The notes under the pieces are model-generated. The model was not told where the DNA came from. It saw nothing but the letters and a program-made list of their open reading frames with translations, and did no database searches. DNA of 64,000 bases from Janthinobacterium sp. ROICE36 (GTDB taxonomy: Bacteria; Pseudomonadota; Gammaproteobacteria; Burkholderiales; Burkholderiaceae_D), in NCBI RefSeq assembly GCF_002869965.1, contig NZ_PEBS01000008.1:58815-122814 (forward strand). The letters run 5' to 3'. Positions 46,114 through 54,467 of the stretch are shown piece by piece (position 1 is the stretch's first letter; every line of letters begins with the position of its first letter). The position numbers and the translations under genes were made by a program.

Positions 46114-47181
46114 TTATTGTGGCCAAATCGATTGCAACACGGCGGCCAGGTGATAGCCTCCCTCGATCAACTGTTGCTTCGCCAGCGCCGAGCTGGGCAC
46201 GGGATAATTGTCCGGCACCGTCAAGCTCCACACATTGTAGACCTCGCCCTTGCGGCTGGTCTGCTGGGTGGCGGGGCTGGCCACCACGTCCGTGAAAGCT
46301 AGCTTTGACGCCGCCAGCGCGGCATCGGCCCACTGATACGGCCAGCTGGCGGGGTCGCCGCTATTGGCGCTCACCACAGGCGCGCTGGCGATCACGGTGC
46401 GGGCAAACTGCTGCGGCGTGCGCGTGCTCAGGCGGCGCATGGCGTAATCGACCACGGTCGTATCCCAATACGTATGCAGGGGCTTGGTGGGCGACTTCGG
46501 ATAGGCGGGAGCTTTTGTTGTCCCCTCTTCCGCCGGCAGCGGCGCGGGTATCACGGCGTCCGACAGCGCCGTCATCTTCGCATCGTCGAGCAGCAAGTCG
46601 TTGCCGCCCCGAGCGTTGAAAATGGCCACGTCGTCGATCTGCGCCTGCGTGGCGGGCACGAAAAACCGGCCATCCTTGCCGAGAAACGCATTGCCCACAT
46701 GCAATGGCTGGTGGATATCGCCTACCAGGTGCGTGATCAGGATCAGTGCTTCGCGCTGGCTGAAGCCGTGCGGATTGCTGGCCGCATCCGCCTTGCCTTG
46801 CAACACCAGGATCGCCCGTTTCAAGGTTTGCACGATATCGTCGTCGGCCGTGCCCACGCCATGGTCATGGTAGTGCGCATTCTGGAATGGCACGTTCGTG
46901 TAATGGTATTCGCCATGTTTGGGGTTTGCCGCCACATACGTCAACATTTCCGGCGATTGCGGCCCGCAATACGTGCCCTTCACGCAATCGGGCCAGTTGG
47001 CGATCTTTTCCAGGCTCTCGCCAGGCAACAGCAATTGCGTGATGTGTGCCTGCGCCGCACTGCCCTTGAGCAATTGATCGGCGATGGCGCCCACGGCGCG
47101 GTGGCCGTCATTGCCCCAGGCCAGTACATTGCCGGAGGCAAAAGCGGCGCCCAGCGCCAGCACGCAGAGTAACTTCTTCAT
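46114..47181 (-). CDS. Exported S1/P1-type nuclease
   Basis: 355 residues. A signal peptide of about 21 residues (MKKLLCVLALGAAFASGNVL then A) is cleaved just before Trp22, the N-terminal Trp that ligates zinc in mature S1/P1 nucleases. WGNDGHRAV, HYTNVPF, HLVGDIHQPLHVG and the Asp/His blocks complete a trinuclear zinc site. These enzymes degrade single-stranded DNA and RNA to 5'-nucleotides and some remove 3' phosphates. Start uncertain: ATG at 47196 overlaps the upstream stop (TAATG), but the ATG at 47181 gives a clean signal peptide. Last gene of the exported-hydrolase operon. Confidence 0.9.
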   Translation of the reverse strand: MKKLLCVLALGAAFASGNVLAWGNDGHRAVGAIADQLLKGSAAQAHITQLLLPGESLEKIANWPDCVKGTYCGPQSPEMLTYVAANPKHGEYHYTNVPFQNAHYHDHGVGTADDDIVQTLKRAILVLQGKADAASNPHGFSQREALILITHLVGDIHQPLHVGNAFLGKDGRFFVPATQAQIDDVAIFNARGGNDLLLDDAKMTALSDAVIPAPLPAEEGTTKAPAYPKSPTKPLHTYWDTTVVDYAMRRLSTRTPQQFARTVIASAPVVSANSGDPASWPYQWADAALAASKLAFTDVVASPATQQTSRKGEVYNVWSLTVPDNYPVPSSALAKQQLIEGGYHLAAVLQSIWPQ

Positions 47182-47195
47182 CGATGTTCTCACCA

Positions 47196-48425
47196 TTACT
47201 CCTTGCCTTGCGGCGTGGCCTTGGCCGGCTTCGGATACTGCTTGTTGATATCGATAGGCTGCGCGTAGACCGAGCTCCACGTCTGCTCATGCAGCGCGGC
47301 AATACGCTGTGCCATGGCGTCATTGCGCAGCACCACTTCCAGGTTGCGCGACAAGTCGAAATAGCCGCCCGCCCAGTTGCTCGTGCCGACCCAGGCCAGC
47401 TTGCCATCGATGCTCATGGTCTTGCTGTGGATCACGCGTGCAAATGGAATGAAACCCGTCGAGGCGGCAGGAATCGTCACGATGCGGATTTCCACGTTCG
47501 GCACCAGGGCCAAACTTTTCAGGTAGGCAATGGCCGGCGCTTCCGTGTTCCAGGCGGACACCATCAGCTTGATTTTGACGCCACGCTGGGCGGCCGCACG
47601 CACGGCGTTGTCGATCACGGCGTAGTATGGCCGCGTGCGGTTCGGCCCGTAGGACAGCGGTGCGTAATCGAGCAACTGGATGCGCACTTCGCTTTTCGCT
47701 TCCGCCAGCAAGGCGGGCAAGCCCGTTTCCGAGTCGCCCACGCCGGCCGGGTTGTACGCATTCGGGCTGGCCAGCAAAAACGCGTTTTGCGCGTAATTGG
47801 CCGGCACCACCTTGCTGTTAAGCACTGTGGCGCGTCCGCCTTGCGACGTCAGCGCCTGGGCTTGCCAATCCTGCTCGAAAATGGCTTGCACCTGGCTCAC
47901 CATGGCTGGTTCCGTGATCTTCAAGCCCGTTTCATGGATGTGCTCGAACGAGCGCCAGTCGAAATTCTGGCTGCCGATGTACGCCACCTGGCTATCGACG
48001 GCCAGGTATTTCGCGTGCACGATGCCGTTGCCCGTGACTTTATTGAAGTCGATGAGGCGCAAGTCCAGGTTTGGAATCGCCTTGATCCGGGCGATGGTCG
48101 CCGCTTCCGACAGGCCCACGCCCTTCTGGTCCAGCAGGAAGCGGATCTTCACGCCGCGCTGGCCAGCGGCCGTGAGGCTGGCCAGCACCTTTTCAAAGGC
48201 AGTGCCCGGCTTGCTGACGGCATAGAACTGGGCGATGACGATTTCTTTCTTGGCAGCATCAAACAACTCGCTCCACACGGCGACGGGCTCGCGCAGGTCG
48301 GGATTGGTCAAGGTGGTTTCCACGGGCGAAGTGTGCACCAGCTCAAAGCCGGGAATGGTGAATTCCGCGTGGGCCGTGCCTGCGAACAGGCTGGAGAGAA
48401 GAACGGAAACAAATAAACGACGCAT
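47196..48425 (-). CDS. Exported phospholipase D-superfamily protein resembling PLD3/PLD4 nucleases
   Basis: 409 residues with a signal peptide (about 1-20, AGTAHA). Two HKD motifs: His137-Lys139-Asp144 (IVHAKYLAVD) and His333-Lys335-Asp340 (IHSKTMSIDG). Around them, GSQNFDWRSFEHIHETG and GTSNWAGGYF closely follow the GSANMDWRSL and GTSNWSGNYF stretches of animal PLD3/PLD4, which are 5' exonucleases on single-stranded nucleic acid rather than phospholipases. Placed between a 5'-nucleotidase and an S1/P1 nuclease, a nuclease role is much more likely than lipid cleavage. Starts 18 bases after the 5'-nucleotidase stop. Confidence 0.88.
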   Translation of the reverse strand: MRRLFVSVLLSSLFAGTAHAEFTIPGFELVHTSPVETTLTNPDLREPVAVWSELFDAAKKEIVIAQFYAVSKPGTAFEKVLASLTAAGQRGVKIRFLLDQKGVGLSEAATIARIKAIPNLDLRLIDFNKVTGNGIVHAKYLAVDSQVAYIGSQNFDWRSFEHIHETGLKITEPAMVSQVQAIFEQDWQAQALTSQGGRATVLNSKVVPANYAQNAFLLASPNAYNPAGVGDSETGLPALLAEAKSEVRIQLLDYAPLSYGPNRTRPYYAVIDNAVRAAAQRGVKIKLMVSAWNTEAPAIAYLKSLALVPNVEIRIVTIPAASTGFIPFARVIHSKTMSIDGKLAWVGTSNWAGGYFDLSRNLEVVLRNDAMAQRIAALHEQTWSSVYAQPIDINKQYPKPAKATPQGKE

Positions 48426-48443
48426 GGTTTTTCCTTGAAATAG

Positions 48444-50153
48444 TTATTTGACGCGCACGATGCGCCCTGCCGCCGTAGCGCTGCCGGCCGGCTTGCCGGC
48501 GCGCGCGCGGGCTATCAGGTAATCGCTGAAGGCGTCGATGTCGCGCACGCCCGTGTCCAGGCGGCGCGTACCGGCCGCCAGCACGGTGAAGCGGTCGCCG
48601 CCACCGGCCAGGAAACTGTTGGCGGCGACACGGTATTGTTGACCATCATCAATGGCGACGCCATTCAGCAGGATGCTGCCCGGCAGCACGCGCTGGCCCT
48701 GTGGGCGCGTGCTGTCCCAGCGGTAGCTGAAACCTTCGGATACTTGCAGCAGATTGCCCTCTTCTGCTTCGGCACCCGGCCATTGCTGTTCGAGCAAGGT
48801 ACGGATTTGTGCGCCGGAAAGACTGACGACGATCAGGGTATTGCCGAACGGCACCACTGCCTGGTTCTGGCCCACATTCGTCATCAGGTCGGCGCCCGCT
48901 TCCAGATCCTTGCGGATGCCGCCATTATTCATCAGGCCAATTTGGGCACCGGCAGCGCGCGCGCCGAACAGGGTGCTGTCGGCCACCAGGTCGCCTAGCG
49001 GGGAAGCGCCGCTGCCCTTGGTGCTGCGGCCAACCATGGGCACGGCGATGGCGGCCACGGGACGCGACAATTCGGCCGCGCTGCGCTGCTTCACCGATTC
49101 CAAGTAGGCTGCCACGGCCGGGTCCGGCTCATACATGCCTGGCAACATGACGACGTTGTGCGCGCTGGCATCAATCAGCGCATTCTTGACGGGATCGACC
49201 TTGAGCTTGATACGCATCAACATGTGTCCGCCCATCTGTGCCTGCGTCACCAGGCGGCCATCGACACGGCACAGATAACCCTGGTGCGAATGACCGCTGA
49301 TGACCAATTGAATGGCCGGGTCGAGGCGTTTTACCACGTCGACCACTTCGCCCTTCAGGTGGCTGCAATCGGGCTGGTCGATGGCTTCCTTCGTCTCGCC
49401 GCCCTGGTGCAGCAGCACGACGAAGATGCCCACGCCTTGCGCGCGCAGCTGCGGCAAGGTGGCGTTGATGGCGTCGGCTTCATCGCCGAACTGCAGGCCG
49501 GCAATGCCGGCTGCCGTCACCACGGATGGCGTATCTTTCAGCACGGCACCGATCAAGCCCACCTTGACGCCATGCGCCTCTTCTATGCGGTAGGCCGGCA
49601 ACAGCGACTTGCCCGTTTGCGCGTCGATCACATTCGCCGCCAGATAGGTGTAGTTGGCGCCCTTGAAGTCGGGCGCGAACTTGCACGCCTTGTCGGCGCG
49701 CGCGGAGTCGCAACCGCCGCGCTGCTGGCGCAGCAATTCCGCCTTGCCCTGGTCAAATTCATGGTTGCCAACGGAACTGGCCTTCATGCCCAGCATGTTC
49801 ATGGCGACGATACTCGGTTCGTCCGCCCACAGCGCCGACATGGCGGGGCTGGCACCGACCAGGTCGCCATTGCCGACAAAAATCAGCTGCGCATCTTCGC
49901 GCCGCCACGCCGTCAGGGCGCCGGACAAGGTATCGATGCCGCCAGCCTGCACCGTCTTGCGCTCCGCATCGGCGAAGCTCGTATAGGTAAATTTGCTGCG
50001 CTCGAGATTGCCGTGGAAATCGTCCAGGGCGACCAGGTTCACTTCAATCGGGCCGCTGCGCGCGACCTGCGGCGCGGCAACGAAATTGCTGCAAGCGGAC
50101 AGGGTGAGTATCAGGGCCGCGCTGGCGACCGGAGTGCGTAGGAAGTGAGACAT
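48444..50153 (-). CDS. 5'-nucleotidase / UshA-like lipoprotein
   Basis: 569 residues from the ATG at 50153; an in-frame ATG at 50225 lies in the terminator and is rejected. The lipobox LSAC ends at Cys21, predicting a lipoprotein. The N-terminal metallophosphatase domain has LDDFHGNLE, GNGDLVGASP, VGNHEFDQGK and SGHSHQGY. The C-terminal nucleotide-binding domain has NNGGIRKDL, VPFGNTLIVV and the FLAGGGDRF block. It dephosphorylates 5'-nucleotides (and perhaps nucleotide sugars) in the periplasm to give nucleosides. First of three exported hydrolases. Only 50 bases separate it from the TonB receptor's terminator. Confidence 0.93.
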   Translation of the reverse strand: MSHFLRTPVASAALILTLSACSNFVAAPQVARSGPIEVNLVALDDFHGNLERSKFTYTSFADAERKTVQAGGIDTLSGALTAWRREDAQLIFVGNGDLVGASPAMSALWADEPSIVAMNMLGMKASSVGNHEFDQGKAELLRQQRGGCDSARADKACKFAPDFKGANYTYLAANVIDAQTGKSLLPAYRIEEAHGVKVGLIGAVLKDTPSVVTAAGIAGLQFGDEADAINATLPQLRAQGVGIFVVLLHQGGETKEAIDQPDCSHLKGEVVDVVKRLDPAIQLVISGHSHQGYLCRVDGRLVTQAQMGGHMLMRIKLKVDPVKNALIDASAHNVVMLPGMYEPDPAVAAYLESVKQRSAAELSRPVAAIAVPMVGRSTKGSGASPLGDLVADSTLFGARAAGAQIGLMNNGGIRKDLEAGADLMTNVGQNQAVVPFGNTLIVVSLSGAQIRTLLEQQWPGAEAEEGNLLQVSEGFSYRWDSTRPQGQRVLPGSILLNGVAIDDGQQYRVAANSFLAGGGDRFTVLAAGTRRLDTGVRDIDAFSDYLIARARAGKPAGSATAAGRIVRVK

Positions 50154-50203
50154 GGAATGATATTTGTAAAAAAAAGGAAAGAGTAAACCATCTGGCCTAT
50201 AAA

Positions 50204-50237
50204 AAAAAACGGCTGGTGTCGCCACCAGCCGTTTTTT
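50204..50237 (-). terminator. Rho-independent terminator after the TonB receptor gene
   Basis: CGGCTGGTG (50210-50218) and CACCAGCCG (50223-50231) form a 9-bp stem, with an A-run on the left and a T6 run on the right, so on the minus strand it ends in a long U-run. Only 50 bases lie between it and the next gene, so partial read-through into the nuclease operon is likely. Confidence 0.88.
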
Positions 50238-50267
50238 AGCTTGCCAAACTACGAGGCAACTACGACA

Positions 50268-53200
50268 TTAGAATTCGTATTTGACCGTTGCTTGCAGTGC
50301 CCATTGCGATTCGCCTTTGACTTGACGCGTTTCCAGGCTTTCCACCACAGGACGGGTGTTGTACACATACTTGCCGTTTTCCATACCGGCATAGTCAACG
50401 AAGCTGCGCACTTGGCCACCGGCGCCCTGGAAGCCCACTTCGTTGATGCGGCCCCATTTGCGATTCAGCAGGTTACCGACGTTCAGGATATCGAAGGTAA
50501 AGATACCCTTGTTACCCTTGAAGAAGCCCGGTACTTCCTGGCTCATGCGCACATCGAAGCTGTTGGTCCATTGAGAAAAGCTCTCGTTACGGCCGATCAC
50601 GCCACCTTTGGCTTTGCGCAGGTCGCCATTGGCGTTGACCACTTTCCAGAACGCTGCCTCGTTGGCGGCGCGCGCTGCTGGCGTCCCACCGGCGAACACC
50701 ACTTCGCCCGAACCTGGCGCGCTAGGGATGTACATCAGGTCGTTGCCGGCCAGACCGTCACCGTTCAAGTCATTGTTGATGGTCCAGCTGTATGGTTTGC
50801 CGCTACGGCCTTCATAGAACAGACCGAAAGTGGTCTTGTATTCACCGAAGAAGCGCTTTTGCCAGTTGACGTTTGCCGTGAAGCGATCCTTGACCATGTA
50901 GTTCGAGTTCGACGCGACATTCTCGTTCGGATTGAAGACGGCACGGCCGCCCCAGTTCGAGCTCGAGGTCGACGACGTCAGCGGCGACACTTCCGTAGCA
51001 TCGCTGTAGGTGTACGACGTACCCCACGACAGGCCATCACGGGTCGGGCTGCGCACCGACAGGGTCAGCACGTTCGACTCGCCCTTGTCGGTATTTTTAG
51101 CCATCAGCACCTGGCCGAAAGAGGCGTTGCTGCCAGCCTTGGTCAAGGCGCTGCAATTGGCGCCGCCGATCAGGGCGCCATTTGCATTCCAGCAAGCCGT
51201 ATTGTAGGCGTTAGGACCATAGTACATTGGACGGCCATCGCTACCGGTTGCCGTTGGCGCGCCCATGTTCAGCTCTTCGTAGTAAATCGCGCTCTTGGTC
51301 TGGAAACGCAGGTATTCCGCGCTGACAATCAGGCCCATCCATGGCAGCTCATGTTCGATGGCCAAGTTGGCTTTCCATACCGATGGTTGCGCCAGGTTCG
51401 GGCTCAGGGCATCGACCTTCATTGCCGGGATAACGGCTGGCACGCTCATTGGCTGCTTGGTTGGATCGGCATTGAAGAAGCCATCGGTGGTCGGGCAAGT
51501 GCCGGCCGACGAGGCGCACGTAATGTTCTGGGTTGCCATACCGGTGTTCTGGTATGGATTGCCCAGCCAGACGCTCATCGCCGCGCCTTGGAACAAGCCG
51601 AAGCCGCCGCGAATTTGCGTCGGACGCGCCGATTCCAGCTTGTAGTTGAAACCAAAACGTGGCTGATACAAGTTTTCGCCGTCGATGGTATGCGAGTTAT
51701 CGATACCGAAACCGCCGGTCTGACGACCGTTAGGCGTGGTACGAGCGACAGTTGCCTGTGCTGCACGCGCATTGTAGATCGGCTTTTCACCGATGCGGGT
51801 GCCGTCGATACGCAGGCCGGCGGTCAACGTCAGCTGCTTGTTGACTTCCCAGGTATCTTGCAGGAACAGGCCGATGTTTTTCAGCGAGAACGTTGCCACG
51901 GCATCGTCCAGAGTACGGCCTGCTTGTGGCACCTGATAGGTGTACGAGCTAGGACGGCCACGGCTGAAGTTTTCCAGTACGGCAGCCTGCAATTGCGCCG
52001 CAGTGGCGGTGCCGCAATTGATCGCACCAAACGAATAGGCCACGGCTGCGCTGCTGTTAATACAGCCGAAGGTGTAGTTACCGTTGACGTTTTGCAGGAA
52101 CGCATTATAGATGTCGTTCTTGCTGTAGTCGGTGCCGAACTTGACTTCATGGTCGCCCAGCGACCAGGTACCGGCTGCGTAGAAATCCTTGGTTTTGGTG
52201 CCAAGAATGTTACGCTGACGGCTCAGTTCAGTACCGAAGTTCAGGAAGCGGTTGCCGGTAGCCAGGCTCGAAGGTGCGCCAGCTGGCAGCGCGCCGCTGA
52301 ACTGCAGGCCGATTGCCGGCAGATAAGCGTTGTTGCGCGGTACGCTGTCGTAGTCGCGCGATGACACTTTGACTTCGGTCGAGAAGGTCGGGGTCCACTC
52401 GGCGGTCCATTGACCAACCAGGGTTTCCAGGCTCTTGTTCTGGTCATACCAGTACGAGCTCAGCGAAAGGCCAGTGCCGGTAAAACCGGTGTAAATCGGC
52501 TCGGACTGTTCGGTCTTGGTGTAACGCAGCATCATGCGCTGGGTGTCGGTCAGATTCCAGTCCAGCTTGAGCAACTTTTCCGTCGCCGTGAATTCGGAAC
52601 CCGCAGGAACTGCCGAAGTACCGGCATCGATACCGTATTTATCCTTGGCAATAGCAATCGCGCTATCGATGGCGCCTTGGGTAATGGCAACGTTGGTCTT
52701 TGCGCTGCCGACAGGACCGAATGCTGGCGCACCGCGCGAGCTGGTGGTTTTTTCGTAGTTAGCAAACAGAAACAGCTTGTCTTCGATCAGCGGGCCACCC
52801 ATGGTAATACCCTTAGTGGTGTCTTTCGATTTTGGCGCTGCGTAGTAAGTGTCGTCGGTGCTGTTGTAACGGTCGCCCGCCATGGTGTCGTTACGGAAAA
52901 CGTAGTAGACGCTGCCCTTGACCTTGTTGGTGCCCGATTTGGTCACCGCATTGACGTTCGCGCCGGTGTAGCCTTTTTGGGTGACATCATAGTTGGCAAC
53001 GTTAACCTGCACCGACTGGATCGCTTCGATCGAAATCGGCTGCTTGCCGGTCGCGGTACCGGACGCTTCCAGGCCGAAGGTGTCGTTCACGGCCACGCCG
53101 TCAATCGTCATCGAGTTGTAGCGCGAGTTTTGACCGGCAACGGAGATTTCACCGCGCTCTTTATCGGTTTGAGACAGGCGTGGGTCGGCGCGGGCGTAGT

Positions 53201-53678
53201 CTTGCAGGCTGCGCGAGATCGATGCCTGGGTAGCCAGTTCGGTCGGGCCGATACTGGTGCCAGCGCCCATGTTGTTCCGGTTGAAAACCTGATTGCGAAC
53301 AGCATTGGTGCTGACTTTCACCACTTGCATGTCGGCGCCCAGCGTGGCGTCGACGCTGGCCGTTTCGGCCAGGGCGATATACACGCCTTCGCGTTTTTCA
53401 ACCACGCCATTCTTGGTAATCGTGATGGTGTATGGACCGCCGGCACGCAGGCCGCGCGCAACATAACGGCCTTCTGCATCGGTGGTCACGTTGCTGGCCG
53501 AACCGGACTCAACGTGAACGATATTGACTTGCGCACCAGCTGCCGGCTTGCCGTCGGTGGCCGAGATACGGCCGCCAATGGAAGACGTAGTGTTCTGTGC
53601 GAACGATGGTGCCGCTGCCAGTGCAATAGACAGGCTGAACGCGATTTGCGTCAGCCGAAGTCGCTTGTGATTGATCAT
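50268..53678 (-). CDS. Oar-like TonB-dependent receptor with carboxypeptidase-regulatory (Ig-like) N-terminal domain
   Basis: 1136 residues. Signal peptide about 1-27 (LAAAPSFAQ), then a CarboxypepD_reg-like beta-sandwich at 30-115 (IGGRISATDGKPAAGAQVNI, TDAEGRYVARGLRAG), a plug domain at about 125-260 (ISVAGQNSRYNSMTIDGVAV) and a large 22-strand-type barrel ending in the outer-membrane signature ...LQATVKYEF. Such receptors import or process large substrates using TonB energy. Its place between exported nucleases and the adenosine deaminase/xanthine dehydrogenase operon, and element copy C upstream, suggests nucleic acid fragments or nucleosides as cargo (inference). Confidence 0.9.
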   Translation of the reverse strand: MINHKRLRLTQIAFSLSIALAAAPSFAQNTTSSIGGRISATDGKPAAGAQVNIVHVESGSASNVTTDAEGRYVARGLRAGGPYTITITKNGVVEKREGVYIALAETASVDATLGADMQVVKVSTNAVRNQVFNRNNMGAGTSIGPTELATQASISRSLQDYARADPRLSQTDKERGEISVAGQNSRYNSMTIDGVAVNDTFGLEASGTATGKQPISIEAIQSVQVNVANYDVTQKGYTGANVNAVTKSGTNKVKGSVYYVFRNDTMAGDRYNSTDDTYYAAPKSKDTTKGITMGGPLIEDKLFLFANYEKTTSSRGAPAFGPVGSAKTNVAITQGAIDSAIAIAKDKYGIDAGTSAVPAGSEFTATEKLLKLDWNLTDTQRMMLRYTKTEQSEPIYTGFTGTGLSLSSYWYDQNKSLETLVGQWTAEWTPTFSTEVKVSSRDYDSVPRNNAYLPAIGLQFSGALPAGAPSSLATGNRFLNFGTELSRQRNILGTKTKDFYAAGTWSLGDHEVKFGTDYSKNDIYNAFLQNVNGNYTFGCINSSAAVAYSFGAINCGTATAAQLQAAVLENFSRGRPSSYTYQVPQAGRTLDDAVATFSLKNIGLFLQDTWEVNKQLTLTAGLRIDGTRIGEKPIYNARAAQATVARTTPNGRQTGGFGIDNSHTIDGENLYQPRFGFNYKLESARPTQIRGGFGLFQGAAMSVWLGNPYQNTGMATQNITCASSAGTCPTTDGFFNADPTKQPMSVPAVIPAMKVDALSPNLAQPSVWKANLAIEHELPWMGLIVSAEYLRFQTKSAIYYEELNMGAPTATGSDGRPMYYGPNAYNTACWNANGALIGGANCSALTKAGSNASFGQVLMAKNTDKGESNVLTLSVRSPTRDGLSWGTSYTYSDATEVSPLTSSTSSSNWGGRAVFNPNENVASNSNYMVKDRFTANVNWQKRFFGEYKTTFGLFYEGRSGKPYSWTINNDLNGDGLAGNDLMYIPSAPGSGEVVFAGGTPAARAANEAAFWKVVNANGDLRKAKGGVIGRNESFSQWTNSFDVRMSQEVPGFFKGNKGIFTFDILNVGNLLNRKWGRINEVGFQGAGGQVRSFVDYAGMENGKYVYNTRPVVESLETRQVKGESQWALQATVKYEF

Positions 53679-54145
53679 CTTTAACCCCAGAAAAGACTAT
53701 TATTTTTGAAAATCCTGGATTGCCCACCGTCCGGCTGCGCCGCACAGCAACACAAACACAAGATTTCCTCTTTACGATGCTGCAACTGTTACGCCGGCTG
53801 GACTGGCTGCGGTCCTGACAAGACCATCACAAAACGCCGCTCCACACATCACAACTAATCCTATCCAGACAATAACGGCGGAAAAACTGCCTCCGATCCG
53901 TACGACCCAGGGCGCTAGCACCTGTGTCATTCACCCGACATGCTTACCCGGCTAACATGGCAAGCCGCGAGTGTAATTGTTAAATATTTCAAGACTGTGA
54001 CACGGCGGCAAAATACAGAAGAATGTCGTCATTTAGCTGCGCGACTGTTTGTTTCACTCTGCATCTCACCTTTATTTACTGCAAATACCCATCTTCATAC
54101 GATATCGCCCATATGAATTGTGACTTTTTAATATCACCTTCATCC
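53679..54145. other. Long leader/intergenic region of the TonB receptor gene
   Basis: About 470 bases with no supportable gene on either strand. If transcription starts at element copy C, this is a 460-nt 5' leader. It contains stop codons in all frames and no riboswitch consensus that I recognise. The last 20 bases before the ATG include GGGGTTAAAG as a weak ribosome site. A second, closer promoter cannot be excluded. Confidence 0.5.
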
Positions 54146-54216
54146 CACTATGCATCATCAAAAAATGGATGACAAATACGTTTTTTTTTACATATTTATA
54201 TATTTAAAATATAAAT
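54146..54216 (-). promoter_or_regulatory. Conserved regulatory element, copy C (71 nt)
   Basis: Read toward the TonB receptor gene: dyad ATTTATA-N9-TATAAAT (54194-54216), an A9 tract, GTATTTGTCAT, then TGATGCATAGTG. A -35-like TTGTCA (54170-54175) and -10-like CATAGT (54147-54152) are 17 bases apart. One base shorter than copies A and B between the two boxes, with the same order of parts. It lies well downstream of the adenosine deaminase terminator, so it serves the receptor gene. Confidence 0.75.
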
Positions 54217-54413
54217 AGCATGGGTAACTAGCTGGATTGATATCGTGCTGACAGCGTCCGGGCTTATGGCGCGAGATTATAAATGAGCAATATGTACTTG
54301 AAATTGATTCATCCAGGAAATTGGCTAAAGTCGTGCATCTGTCGTTAATTGTGTCGCATGGCCGCCACAAAATTAACAAAACAACATCGCAGTGTTTTGA
54401 AAGGGAGAATGAA

Positions 54414-54438
54414 AAACGGCCGGAAGAACCGGCCGTTT
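54414..54438 (-). terminator. Rho-independent terminator of the purine operon
   Basis: AAACGGCCGG and CCGGCCGTTT form a 10-bp stem with an AAGAA loop 30 bases after the adenosine deaminase stop (54468). On the minus strand the stem's 3' arm ends in a U-run, so it ends the puuE-xdhABC-guaD-ada transcript. Confidence 0.85.
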
Positions 54439-54467
54439 AAGAGTATCAGTTGCTAACGTCGTACAAC

